Shown: positions 12,400 to 22,859 of the stretch, piece by piece
Position numbering within the stretch: the first letter of the stretch is position 1
Layout: every line of letters starts with the position of its first letter
Assembly: GCA_026225945.1 (NCBI GenBank)
Contig: JAMJFZ010000239.1
Span: 29,672,001-29,736,000, forward strand
Reading direction: 5' to 3'
Origin: Cricetomys ansorgei
Lineage: Eukaryota; Chordata; Mammalia; Rodentia; Nesomyidae
DNA length: 64,000 bases
Translations under genes and position numbers: made by a program
Notes under the pieces: generated by a model
Told to the model about the DNA's origin: nothing
Database searches by the model: none
The model's input: only the letters and a program-made list of their open reading frames with translations

Positions 12400-12680
12400 A
12401 TATGGAACATGAGGATTTCTGCCTCTGCTCTAGACACTGCCCTATCTTCTGCTGTTCTCCTGTTCCCCCACTCTCCTCTTTCACAGCCTATGGTAATCAT
12501 ACTTCTACTATTTCCTTCTCTAAGGTCAACTTTATTCATTTCTACATGTGCCTCAAACAGTGTTAGTCTCTCTGTTCTTTACTGATTTCACTTTCATCTG
12601 CAAAATTGTTTTAAATGGGGGACATTCTATTTTCCATTTTAGAAAATTATTTATGCCACAGTTACTCCATTTTGGCAGAG
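12400..12680 (-). mobile_element. Ancient L1 (L1M-type) fragment, antisense
   Basis: 'CAGCCTATGGTAATCATACT' TCTACTATTTCCTTCTCTAAGG TCAACTTTATTCATTTCTACATG matches the antisense 3' end of old mammalian L1s ('CTGGTAACCACCATTCTACTC...AGTTCAAC'). Confidence 0.55.
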
Positions 12681-13044
12681 GTTATCATGAACATATTTGT
12701 TAGGGGCCTGTGGACATAACTAACCTACACAAAAGATGCTGAAGAAATGAATGAAGAATGGGCACTAAAATTAAGGGAGGAGAAGTAAGAAACAAAAAGG
12801 CAAAGTTGATGGCCAATGAGAGTTTGAATCCATTGAAGGAACCAGAGAGAGAGAGCATATTTTATGCTTATGAAAAAAAAATTGAAAAAGTCAAGGTCTT
12901 CATTCTTTTAATTTGGGCATTGTATAATCCAGAAGAAATTGCCATTAAGATTAGAATGTAGAACACAAGTAGGCTGGCAACAGATTTGGGAGTCATTATT
13001 CATGCAAAAATATTATTTGGTGATCATGAAAAATTAACAACACA

Positions 13045-13138
13045 AGCTAGATGTTCAGGTACATGCTTTTAAGTACAATTGCTCAGGATGATAAGACAAA
13101 AGGGTTGTGATTTTGAGACCAGAGCTCCTTTTATTTCA
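13045..13138 (+). mobile_element. Degenerate B1/proto-B1 SINE
   Basis: 'GTTCAGGTACATGCTTTTAAG' TACAATTGCTCAGGATGATAAG and 'TGTGATTTTGAGACCAGAG' keep the order of a 7SL-derived monomer. Confidence 0.45.
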
Positions 13139-13687
13139 ACGAATGGGCCAGGATAGAAAATTCCTTAGACTATAATGGGATTAGATCATGTTAAGTTTCC
13201 CACAGGTCCTTGTATAGAGAGTGGATTTGTTAGACTATCTAGAGGCAAGGACCTCAAGTAGAAATGTGTTTCAGGAGACTCTAAAGGAAATGGTCTCTGC
13301 TTGTAAAGAGAAATCTAGACTCACTCACAAGTCAATTACATGTTGTCTTATGTTGCTGTGATTTAAGCTATCCTTTTCTGGGCTGATGGCCAGGACATTC
13401 ACTGGCATTCACATTTCCTCAGGTTTTAGAGCAGATGGAAGTAAAGGAACAGAAATGATGACCAAAAGTCTGGGTTTGAGAGCTGAGTATGTTTTCAAAT
13501 GTTTGGAGGGAGAGCATCAAAAAGGTGATTGTCCATCCAGGAGTGATTGTCCGGAGATAACTGAAAGAAGGCACATGGTTGCCTAGGTCACACAGGTAGA
13601 CAAAAAAATTGAAACAAAATCCTAAAATGTGCTATAATTTCAGAGGTCAGACTCAATTTCAGCCTTTCTTCTAAAATGTAATTCCAT

Positions 13688-13694
13688 ACACACA

Positions 13695-13743
<49 letters not shown>

Positions 13744-13757
13744 ATATATATATATGA
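13688..13757. repeat. Compound (CA)n/(TA)n microsatellite
   Basis: CA units with one TACA interruption run into a short AT tract. The 75-aa minus-strand frame with Val-Cys repeats is simply this microsatellite. Confidence 0.95.
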
Positions 13758-15278
13758 CACGCTGCATATACTTGTGACTCTCTTTAATATTTTGTGCTTT
13801 GTAAGAATGTTTCATTTACTATGTTGTATACATCTATTACACTACCATTTTCTCAATTATTAATTTCTGAAATTTTGATTTTTTTCTGTTCATTTTGGAC
13901 CTATGATACATTAATTAGCTTCTAGGTCTCATTAACCCAGTTCCTTAAGTGCATTTAATATTCATCCATGCTTTCTGTTCTCTGTCATTTACTCAGGTCA
14001 GTCACCCAACATCTTCATCTTGCCTTTTCCAATTGTTTTATTTAATCTATCTCTAGTATCCCTATATTCTGATACACTTTCAAAGACTCAAAAGATTTAC
14101 CTTTTCCAAAATAGAGATAGAGTCACATAACATCCTTATTTGAATTTCTGAAATATAGAATTTATCTTTAACAAAAAATATTAAGTCCTCCTGGCTATAA
14201 TTCTGTACTCACAAGTATTGCTCAGTTCACCCAACGAGGGATTAGACTCCAGACAACACCCAGTGTTGAGGTCTTCAAAGTAACCTTTCAAGTCTTCCTT
14301 GAGTTCTGGCTTTGTGCTTTCTCCTCCACCCAATGGATCTATTCTTCCTATGGTTTCCACCTAGCTGATCATTATCCATGTATTAACCCCCTGGTTTCAA
14401 TGTGATTACATTTGGATTTTTTTTTTCACTGATTTAAGTAAAAGGAAGTCTTCCTTTTGCCTCATTGCATCTGTCTTAAGCAAGTGTTTAGTTTGGCTTC
14501 AAACGAAGCATTATATATGTCAATCCTTGTGGCTAATACTCTTCTTTAATTATTCTCATTAAGAATTTAGCCATGGTTCTAGCAGTAATATTAGACAAAT
14601 GCTTTGGAATCCAGATATGTGTTCCCAGAGAAGTAGATGACAAGTTGTCATCAAGGAAGAGAATGTGTCCCAACACATTGGCCTCCATGGATAGGAAAAC
14701 AGTGCCAGATTGCTTTAAGTTCTTTGTTGAGGCAAAAGGAAGAAAGGGAAAATCTTCAGTAATTGGAAAATTCCATCTGATTTCTAATTCTAATCCCCTA
14801 ACCTTAAATTTTTATCCAATAAATCCCTTATTCTTCCACTTACTTGTCTCTGCAAGGACTCTTGGGATTCTTTGGCCCTCAGTTCATCCATATTAACCTG
14901 ACATACATCTGCTAAGTCACATAGTATGTTCTTAGAATAAAAACCTTCACATTTACCTAGAAAATGGTCTTTGTTACTCAAAAGTTTCTTGGTAATCCTA
15001 ATACTCACAACTAAAATTCTCAAAGATTCTAATTCAGAGACAATTTCTGATCATAAATGAAATAAATTGTAAGATGCACATGAAAGGAAAACATGTAACT
15101 TTTAAAAAAGTTCTTTGCATTCGAATTATCAAATTTTATCTCATGTGTAAAGAATTTATAGCTTCTTTTAGTGGGGAAGAGAGTTCAAGTATTAATTAAT
15201 TAATATATGCATGGATTATGTGTGTATTTTCATTCGTGTTCTTCATGTAATCACCCAAGTACACTATTATGTTATTGG
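13758..15278. other. Unique AT-rich sequence
   Basis: No repeat recognised. A 107-codon plus-strand frame (14573-14896) has no family motif and no convincing splice sites, and is not called. Confidence 0.35.
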
Positions 15279-15279
15279 T

Positions 15280-15366
15280 AAAGAAACTGAGACTCAGGTA
15301 AGTAGCTATTGCAGGATCATAAAGCCAGTATTTATATCTAAGTCAGTGTCATTGTTGCAGCTGTGA
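15280..15366 (-). mobile_element. MIR SINE fragment, antisense
   Basis: 'AAAGAAACTGAGACTCAGGT' AAGTAGCTATTGCAGGATCAT AAAGCCAGTATTTAT parallels the antisense MIR block 'GAGGAAACTGAGGCTCAGAG'. Confidence 0.65.
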
Positions 15367-15984
15367 CACAGCAAAAAGGCAGAAAACACTCTCAGTTCTT
15401 AACATAATAAAACATAGTGAGGGGAGATGGATAAGTGTGCATGGAAGGCCCATCCAAGTAACTCAGACAGAGATATGTCAGAAGATGTCCACACTAAGGT
15501 TAGAGGCAAGAGAAATGCTTAATCAGAACCCCACATACAGACACCCAGCAGACTCATGATCACAGAATGGGCATATAAATTAGGTGAGCCAGCAAACTGC
15601 AGCATATTTAGAAACCTAGCATTTGTCTAAGGGACAGAAATTTAACAATAGGAAGTTTCACAAGCATTCACACTCCTCAGTCCTTCTGTCTTCCAGTTTG
15701 CTGTCAATGCCTAACATTGGTTAATTTTACTCAGAAACCACTATTGATGGAATATGGGAAATGTAAGTGTTTGTATCTATGTGTAAAAGAAGAAAAGAGG
15801 AAATTAACGCAGGAGCAAACAAACAAACAGATGTCAGTAGGCTTCATTGTGTTGCACAGAACAGCAAAGTGTGCGTATATGTGCCTTGAATAACCAGCAG
15901 GCCCACTGCCTATCACATATATAAAAATAGCAGGCTAGAGAAGAAAAATGATGCAACAACATGGGGACATATGGGGGATATTAG
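15367..15984. other. Unique sequence between MIR and the L1 duplicate
   Basis: Nothing recognised. Confidence 0.35.
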
Positions 15985-16145
15985 CTAGGAAATCTGGGAT
16001 ATTATGAAAATACCAAATCTAAGAATAATAGGAACAGAGGAAGGGTAGGAAATCAATCCAGGTCAAAGGCACAGAAAATATTTTCAATAAAATCATAGAA
16101 AAAAATTTCCTTAAACCTAAAAAAGAGATGACTATCAAAGTACAA
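15985..16145 (+). repeat. Detached copy of an L1 ORF1 segment (local duplicate)
   Basis: This 161-bp block matches 17942-18100 inside the L1 ORF1 with about five differences (roughly 97%). Both copies start at CTAGGAAATCTGGGA and end at CAAAGTACAA, and the flanks are unrelated. An independent L1 insertion would not share both breakpoints, so a local duplication is more likely. Confidence 0.85.
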
Positions 16146-16324
16146 TTTAATATGAGGGCAATTTAGAGGAGTGATAGGATGCAAGTAGCCATCTTAGGGA
16201 AATGATCATCTGAGACTACATTGAGTATTATAGAGAAAAGTACAGATCTTTGTCTGGCAAGGAAATCATTACAATAGTTTTAGGTAAAAATGGTAATGAC
16301 AATATGATGGACAGCTAAAAGCTA

Positions 16325-16512
16325 TTTTTATTTATCTACTATGTTCCAGCAACTGTTCTCTGTAATTTATATCCAAACATTTTCCCAGTTGACTCTCATG
16401 ATAATTCTCCAACATAAACACCATTATCTGGCTATCTAGACAAACTGAGAATCTGGGGATTTAAATGAGATTCCCACAGTTACATAATGAGTAAACAATG
16501 GAGACTAAACTA
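16325..16512 (-). mobile_element. MIR SINE, antisense
   Basis: 'CTACTATGTTCCAGCAACTG' TTCTCTGTAATTTATATCC, CTCATGATAATTCTCCAAC and 'GACAAACTGAGAATCTGGGG' with CCCACAGTTACATAATGAGTAA follow antisense MIR over nearly its full length. Confidence 0.75.
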
Positions 16513-16837
16513 AACTACTGATTAAAAACAATTATTCACTTATGAGCACAATGTTTGGGCCAATGTCTGGCCTATTCACCTTGCTAGATACAAATTGTTT
16601 GTGTTGTTAATTCAGTATCTCTGAATGCTAATGGTGAGAACCAATTTATTTTGAGTTTGTTGACAATTTTGTTATTTAGTAGAACACTGATCCTAATCTA
16701 AATCACCATAGCCTTTCTCCTATTTTTTTTTTTGTAAGTTGGATTATTTTTTACATTAAAATTCTATTGTGATAAAAGGAAGTTTTTGTTTCAAAGACAG
16801 TTCGAAGATTTTTTGATTAAGACAAAAATGCCAATTC

Positions 16838-17505
16838 AGCCAGGATAGGCTAACTTTAGACTTTCATCTCTCCTTCTGTTCTTCCAAATCAAATCCCCAG
16901 ACTCATCTACAGATCTACAATAGAACATCACATGCAGCCTCCATTTCCCCCTATTTCCAATGGATCCCATAGACTTTCCCTTCCCAACCTCCTTGCCCCA
17001 TCTTGCTTTATCCCAGCCCCCAACTCCAGCAGGCACTTTCTAGGAAACCACAGACCATTCCTGCCAGGGAATCAGGTAGGCTAACTGTAGATCTTAACCT
17101 CTTCTTCTGTTCTTCAAAGTTCTATTCCCCAGTCTCGTCCACAGCTTTTTAGCAGACCTGCTGATATGGCCTCTGCTCACTCTGTGCCTCCATATCCAGG
17201 GGACTTACCGATCAGATCCAGGTGGAACACCACGCATTGCACCCTCTTGTGAAGACCTTCCACTGCTGCCATCTTTCCCATCCCTAAGTCTTAGGAAACA
17301 ATACCCAGAAACACATTTGACCCAAAACTCACAGTGCCCATACTTATCAGGACCCCAGAAGATTTCCCTAAGGCAACACACAGTCATCACTCTCTCCTAA
17401 AAACTAAGAAAAAAAATCCCACAAAATAAAGACCAGATATCAGCATCTAGAATTACAATCTTCTCAATCCCAGAGGCTTAGACACTAGTATAAAAACTTA
17501 GTAAG
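16838..17505 (+). mobile_element. L1 (Lx-type) 5'UTR with two ~231-bp repeats
   Basis: The block AGGCTAAC...TTCTGTTCTTC...CCCCAG starts at 16847 and again at 17078, a period of 231 bp. This resembles the tandem 5' promoter monomers of rodent L1s. Downstream text such as CTCTGTGCCTCCATATCCAG and GGGGACTTACCGATCAGATC is what I expect upstream of ORF1 in Lx elements. Only two units remain and the promoter is probably dead. Confidence 0.7.
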
Positions 17506-18530
17506 AACCAGGATAATAGGACCCCACTAGAGCCCAAGAACCCCACCACAGCAGTGCCTGAGTAGTCCAAAATAGCTTAAGCACAGGTAAAGGATCTTTA
17601 CTGTGAATACCATAGAAATCATAAAAATAGGAAATTAATAAATCACTTAAAAGAAATCTACAAACAGTAGAAGGAAGTGAATAAAATTCTTCACAATCTG
17701 TAAGTGGAAATAGAATCAATAAGGAAAACTCAAACTGAAGAAAATCTAGAAATTTTCTTTTAGAATTTTCTAAAGAAAATCTGAAAAAACTAGGAACTCA
17801 AACAGTAACCAGAGAGGCACACATCACCAATAGAACACAAGAGATGGAAAAGAGAATTTCAGGCATATAGGAAATGTAGAAGAAAGGGGTACAACAGTCA
17901 AAACAAAACCATTAAGTCTAAAAGACTCCTGGTAAAATAATCTAGGAAATCTGGGACATTATGTAAATACCAAATCTAAGAATAATAGGAACAGAGGAAG
18001 GGTAGGAAATCAATCCAGGTCAAAGGCACAGAAATATTTTCAATAAAATCATAGAAAAAAATGTCCTTAACCTAAAAAAGAGATGACTATCAAAGTACAA
18101 GAACAATGAAGAACAACAAATAGATTAGACCAGAAAAGGAAGTTTCTTTGGCACATAATCAAAACAATAAATGTGAAGAACAAATAATGAATGTTAAAAG
18201 CTACAAGAGAAAAAGATCAAGTAACATATACAGGTATACCTACTAAAATTGCACCTGACTTCTCAATGGAGACTCGAAAAGTCAGAATGGCATGAATAGA
18301 CATGCTGCAGACTCTAGAGCAACCACAGATGCCAGAATAGACTATTATACCCAACGTTCTTTCAATTATCATTGGTGGAGAAAATAAAATATTCTATGAT
18401 AAAATCAAATTTAAATAATGTCTATCAACAAATCCAGCCCTATATAAACTGATAGAAGGTAAACTACAACCTAAAGTGGTTAACTATATCAAAAAATCAC
18501 AGGAAATAAGTGATACCAGAAAAATCAAAA
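17506..18530 (+). pseudogene. L1 ORF1 (RNA-binding protein), inactivated
   Basis: ORF1 of LINE-1 encodes a trimeric nucleic-acid-binding chaperone needed for retrotransposition in cis. The nucleotide order matches rodent L1 ORF1: the end of the coiled-coil part ('AATAGAATCAATAAGGAAAA', 'ACATCACCAATAGAACACAA'), the RRM region ('CTAAGAATAATAGGAAC', 'CAGGTCAAAGGCACAG') and the C-terminal domain ('AATGGAGACTCGAAAAG', 'CCACAGATGCCAGAATAG', TACCCAACGTTC). Many stops and frameshifts break every frame, so no product is possible. It lies between the L1 5'UTR and an (AC)n tract. A 159-bp piece (17942-18100) was copied to 15985-16145. The start is approximate. Confidence 0.85.
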
Positions 18531-18537
18531 GATAGGA

Positions 18538-18540
<3 letters not shown>

Positions 18541-18589
<49 letters not shown>

Positions 18590-18645
18590 ACTACCACCAC
18601 TACCACCACTACCACTACCTCCACCACAGCAACAATAACAACAAC
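18541..18645. repeat. Compound (AC)n (CCACTA)n microsatellite
   Basis: 24 AC units (18541-18588) are followed by CCACTACCA-type trinucleotide repeats and then AACAACA-type sequence. It sits exactly at the ORF1/ORF2 junction of the L1. The minus-strand frame with Val and Val-Cys runs is this tract. Confidence 0.95.
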
Positions 18646-18850
18646 AAAGTAATAGGAATCAACAGCCATTGGTCATTTATATTTGACAACATGAACAGTC
18701 TCAATTCCCTACTAAGAAGAAAGACTAACAGAATGGAGAAGAAGACCAAAACAGCATCCCCCCTTCTGCATCCAAGAACCACACCTCAGCCTCAAATATA
18801 AACATTACCTCAAATATGAACCTCAGCCTCAAATATAAACATCAGGGTAA
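18646..18850 (+). pseudogene. L1 ORF2, 5' end only (endonuclease start), inactivated
   Basis: 'AATAGGAATCAACAGCCATT' GGTCATTTAT, ATGAACAGTCTCAATTCCC and GACTAACAGAATGGAG match the start of L1 ORF2, the N-terminus of the AP-like endonuclease. 'TCTGCATCCAAGAACC' ACACCTCAGCCTCAAATAT follows in the expected order. A block containing CCTCAGCCTCAAATATAAAC is directly repeated (18786 and about 18822). The homology stops where the composite repeat begins. The rest of the endonuclease and nearly all of the reverse transcriptase are absent. Confidence 0.8.
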
Positions 18851-19368
18851 ATGTGTAGAGTAATATTTAATCTGGCAGCATGGCTGCTCTAGGCTGGAAA
18901 GAATGTTACTACACACCTTTAATTCCAATTCAGATAGCTGCTGTGGTGTAACCCTTTATTCCCAGCACTTGGGATGCAGAGCCCAGAGGGAGAAACAGAA
19001 AGTAGAAGCAGAGTTCAGAGAAGGAAACAAGGTAGAAGCAGAGTGTGGAAGCAGAGCTCAGACAGAAGCAAGGTGGAAACAGACAGGAAGCAGAGAAGAG
19101 GCAGAGCTCAGAAAGAAGCAGAGAGTTAGTTCAGTCAGGCAGTCTGAGTGAAGTTATCTCACAGACAGTTCAGTTCAGAAGCAGAAGCTGAGAAGAGAAG
19201 AGTCAGTATAGAATAAGCTAAGAGAGAAAGCACAGAATCAGAAGCAGATGATTTACAATTTACAGTTCAGAGTTCAGAATACAGCTACTCAGAGTGAACT
19301 AAGTCACCAGTAAGGCATGGATACTGAAGTCTTCTAGATCTGGGCTAGCATCTTGAAGATTAGATTGT
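18851..19368 (+). mobile_element. Unclassified composite interspersed repeat, copy 2
   Basis: It begins TGTGTAGAGTAATATTTAATC, like copy 1 (412-1042, opposite strand). It carries a B1-like module (TGGTGTAACCC, TTCCCAGCACTTGGG), a GAAGCAGAG-type purine body, one unit of the 44-bp 3' repeat (CTTCTAGATCTGGGCTAGC) and an AATAATAAATAAA tail. It sits inside the L1 where most of ORF2 is missing. Its open frame is a run of Glu/Lys/Arg/Gln words from the purine repeats. Confidence 0.65.
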
Positions 19369-20642
19369 AATAATAAATAAAATAAGTGCATACATCTATA
19401 CCTACATGAAGTCTTAGAAAGTCCCCATCAAAATTCCAACACAATTCTTCACAGACCTTGAAAGGAAAATTTTCAACTTCATATGGAAAACACACACACA
19501 CACACATACACACAAAACCAAGATAGCTAAAACAGTCCTTAATAATAAAAGAACTCCAGGAGGTATCACTATCTCTGATTTCAAGTTGTTCTATAACTTT
19601 ATGATAATAGAAACAGGCATATTAATTATCAAATGGATGACCCAGCATAATTCCACACATCTATCGACACCTGTTTTGTTTTTGTTTTTTTAAAAAAAAG
19701 ATGCCATAAATACACAACTGAAAAAAAGACAGCATCTTCAACAAATAGTGTTCATCAAACTCATCTGCACATAGAAGAAACCAAAGAGATCCATATTCAT
19801 CATCTGGTACAAAACACAACACAAATGGACCTCAACATAAAAACCAGATACATTGAACCTGATAGAAGAAGAAATTGGAAATAGCTTTGAACTTATTAGC
19901 ATAGGAAAAGACTTTAAACAACACTGTTAGCACAGATATTTAAATCAAGCAGTAAAAAATTGAACACAATGAAACTAAGAAGCTTTTATATGGCAAAGGG
20001 CACTGTTACTTGGACAAAGCAGCAGCCTATACAATGAGAAATGATTTTTACCACTTACCCATTTGATAGAAGGTTATTTGAAAATATATAATGAAATCAA
20101 AACCTACATATCAATAGGACATATAACTCAATTAAAAAGTAAGATACAGATCTAAACAGAATTTTCAATAGAGGAAACTCAGATGGCAGACAAACAAGGA
20201 AATGTGCAACATCTTTAGCTATGAGAGAATGCAAATCAAAATTACATTGTGATTTCATCTTACATATGTAAGAATGGCTAAGATCAACAATACATGCTAG
20301 CCAAGTTGTGGAATATGCAGAACATTCATACACTGCTGGAGGGAAGTGCAAACTTGAACAGCCACCATAGAAACCAGTGTAGAGGTTTCTTGAGAAGATG
20401 GGAATCAATCTATTCCAAGTTAGTATACTCTTGGGTGCATACCTAAAAGGTAGGTCATCCTCCCACAGAGACACTTGCTCAACTATGTTCACTGATGCTG
20501 TCTTCATAATAACAAGAAATTGGAAACGACTTAGATGTCCCTCAAAGGAAAAATTAATGAAGAAAATGCAGTATATTTACACAATGGAGTATTTATTATT
20601 CAGCTGTTTTAAAAATGACTTCATTGAATTTTCAGAAATATA
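19369..20642 (+). pseudogene. L1 ORF2, 3' part (C-terminal region), inactivated
   Basis: Landmarks of the last third of rodent L1 ORF2 appear in order: 'AAAATTCCAACACAATTCTT', 'TCAACTTCATATGGAAAA', 'GATAGCTAAAACAGTCC', 'ACCAGATACATTGAACCTG', 'GGCAAAGGGCACTG', 'ATGGCTAAGATCAACAA', 'GGGAAGTGCAAACTTG', 'GACACTTGCTCAACTATG' and 'ACACAATGGAGTATTTATTA'. This region would encode the end of the reverse transcriptase and the C-terminal segment. Stops and frameshifts are frequent. The longest surviving in-frame piece is about 81 residues at 20398-20643, and the 136-residue minus-strand frame is its shadow. The first ~260 bp (19369-19630) were duplicated to 21366-21607. A short CA tract interrupts at about 19492. 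Confidence 0.9.
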
Positions 20643-21365
20643 GAGGGAACTAGAAAAAGTCATACTGTGTGAGGTATCCCAGAACCCAAACAACAAATAC
20701 TGTATGCATTTGCATATATGTGGATATATTAGCTGTTAAGTCAATAATAACAAAGCTTCAATTTTGAACCACTGAAATTATGTCTAGAGTGAGACTAGAG
20801 GGAACATGTTGATCTCTTTAGGGAAGGGAAATAGAATAGAGAGATGTGGATGGGAGGAGGGAACTGGAATGGGAGGTTCCATCAGGGGACGGAAAAGGGC
20901 TTGTAAGAGGGAAAACAATGGGAGACATCTAAAACTAAGGGCCATTTGAGGGACAGCATAAAAACCTAATACAATAGAAATGTCCTAAAATATATACATA
21001 TACCAAGGCAATCTAAATGAAATAGTCACACAAAGGGGGAAACAGTGCCAACTGGTTCTCTCTTGTCACCAAATGAAGCTTCCTGTACTAGGATAGGGTT
21101 ATAGCTAATGGAATTATTGGCCAAAGAGGTCTCATTGGAATCCCCAAACAACTTAGAATGTTGCCAAGAATATAAGATGCTCTCCACAAGCCGATGGCAG
21201 GGAGTCGTTGCTGAAGTCAACACCTTGAAGTCAACTCATTGACTCATATGTTCCAGCTCTACAGGAAGGAACTCTGCATGCTATCAAATAGAAATATAAA
21301 CACCAAGCCAGCCACAAATACTTTGATCTACAATGGTGCACTACCTGCAAGATACACTAGTGCAA

Positions 21366-21641
21366 TAATAATAAATAAAATCATTCCATACATCTATACC
21401 TACATAAAGTGTTAGGAATTTCCCATCAAAATTCCAACACAATTCTTCACAGACCTTGAAAGGAAAATTTAGCTTCATATAAAATCACAAAAAAACCCAG
21501 TATAGCTAAAACAGTCCTGAATAATAAAAGAACTGCAGGAAGTATCATTATATCTGATTTCAAGTTGTATTATAACTTTTTGATAACTAAAATAGGCATA
21601 TTAATTAATTAATTAACTAACTAATTAATTAATTAATTAAT
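21366..21641 (+). repeat. Duplicated L1 ORF2 segment inside the L1 3'UTR, ending in (AATT)n
   Basis: The block matches 19369-19630 at roughly 85-90%, including its non-ORF2 left edge (AATAATAAATAAAAT, CATACATCTATACCTACAT). It ends in an ATTAATTAATTAA-type microsatellite (21600-21641). The host 3'UTR continues on both sides. Confidence 0.8.
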
Positions 21642-22508
21642 GTTGGCAGAGAGCTTGTAGGAATAGCCAACCAATATTTATTTGACTTAAGTCCTACACC
21701 CATGAGATGGAACCCATACCCAACACTGCTTGGGTGACTGAGAACCTGAGACTAGATAGCCCTGGGACTCGGGGTAAAGCCAAATAATACTGGTGTAAAA
21801 AAAGGTAGTGATAAAATAACTCTTAATGATATGCTGCTAAATTCATAGATTAGTGCTTGCCTCAGCCATCATCAGAGAAGCTTCCTTCTGCAACAGAGAG
21901 GAATAAATATAGAGACTCACCGCCAGAGAGCGAGAGACTTTGGAACACTCAGCCCAATGGGGTGTCTCCATCAAATCCCTCCCCTTCAGACCCTCAGGAA
22001 AACTGCAGAAAGCAGGTGGAAAGAGTGTAAGAGCCAGAGGTGATAGAGGACCCCAAGAAAATAAGGTCTTCTAAATCAACGTGCTCAAAGCTCCTATGAA
22101 CTCACAGAGACTGAAGCAGCATGCATAGAGCCTGCAAGTGTCCATACAAGGTTCTCTGTGTATGTATTAGGGCTTCCAGTTTAGTGTTTTAATGAGGATC
22201 CTGAGTGTTGAATGGATGGGTCTGTGATTCTTTTGCCTTCTCTTAGGTTCTTTTCCTTATCTGTTTTGTCTTGCCCAACTTTGATGTGATTGTTTTATCT
22301 TATTATGCTTTATTTTGTTATACTTTTAAAAAATGAATGAAAACCTAGCCAATAGAGTAAAGGATAACAACTGAATTCTCACTGTTTTGGGAGAGGATAA
22401 ATCATTTTTTTCTCCAGTGGAGTGACACTGGGTATATCAACCACACCAGGGAAGGTCTCATGTTCTGGAGTAGATGATCAACTTATAATGGACTCCACAT
22501 TTCTATGC

Positions 22509-22509
<1 letters not shown>

Positions 22510-22556
<47 letters not shown>
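22510..22556. repeat. (TG)n microsatellite
   Basis: About 23 TG units, within the L1 3'UTR. Confidence 0.97.
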
Positions 22557-22859
22557 TATGTGTGAGTCTGTGTGTGTTTATTTGTTAACAATTTGGTTTA
22601 TTTGCTATCAGTTTTCTTTCTGTACTTTTGGATTTTGTTTTATTTCATTTTCTTGCTTTCAGTTTTCTTGCTTTTAGGAGGTTTTTGTTGCTTTATTGGA
22701 TTTTTGTTTTTTTGAGATAGAACTTGTGGTTAGGCACAAGGAGCAGATTTAGAAGGACTTGGGGTATAGATAGAATATAATAAAATATATTTAAAGTTAA
22801 AATTGTTACAAATAATAAAAATATAATTAGAAAAGACAAAATGACAAAAATGCTATCCT

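Larger units (their letters stand above)
20643..22850 (+). mobile_element. L1 (Lx-type) 3'UTR, long, interrupted
   Basis: The typical Lx 3'UTR order is present. There is a GA-rich GGGAGGAGGGAACTGG stretch (about 20850), then TAGGATAGGGTTATAGCTAA, 'TCCACAAGCCGATGGCAG', CATGAGATGGAACCCATACC, 'CAGCCATCATCAGAGAAGC', 'GACTGAAGCAGCATGCA', 'GGCTTCCAGTTTAGTG' and 'GAGTGACACTGGGTATATC'. It ends AT-rich near 22850. A ~275-bp block of ORF2-derived sequence interrupts it at 21366-21641, after which the 3'UTR resumes in register. Confidence 0.85.

Noticed and set aside
14573..14896. 107-residue plus-strand open frame, protein-like at first sight
   Set aside because: No known motif, no convincing donor or acceptor, and the end is low-information. 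Could be revisited with conservation data.
20097..20507. 136-residue minus-strand open frame
   Set aside because: Antisense shadow of decayed L1 ORF2.
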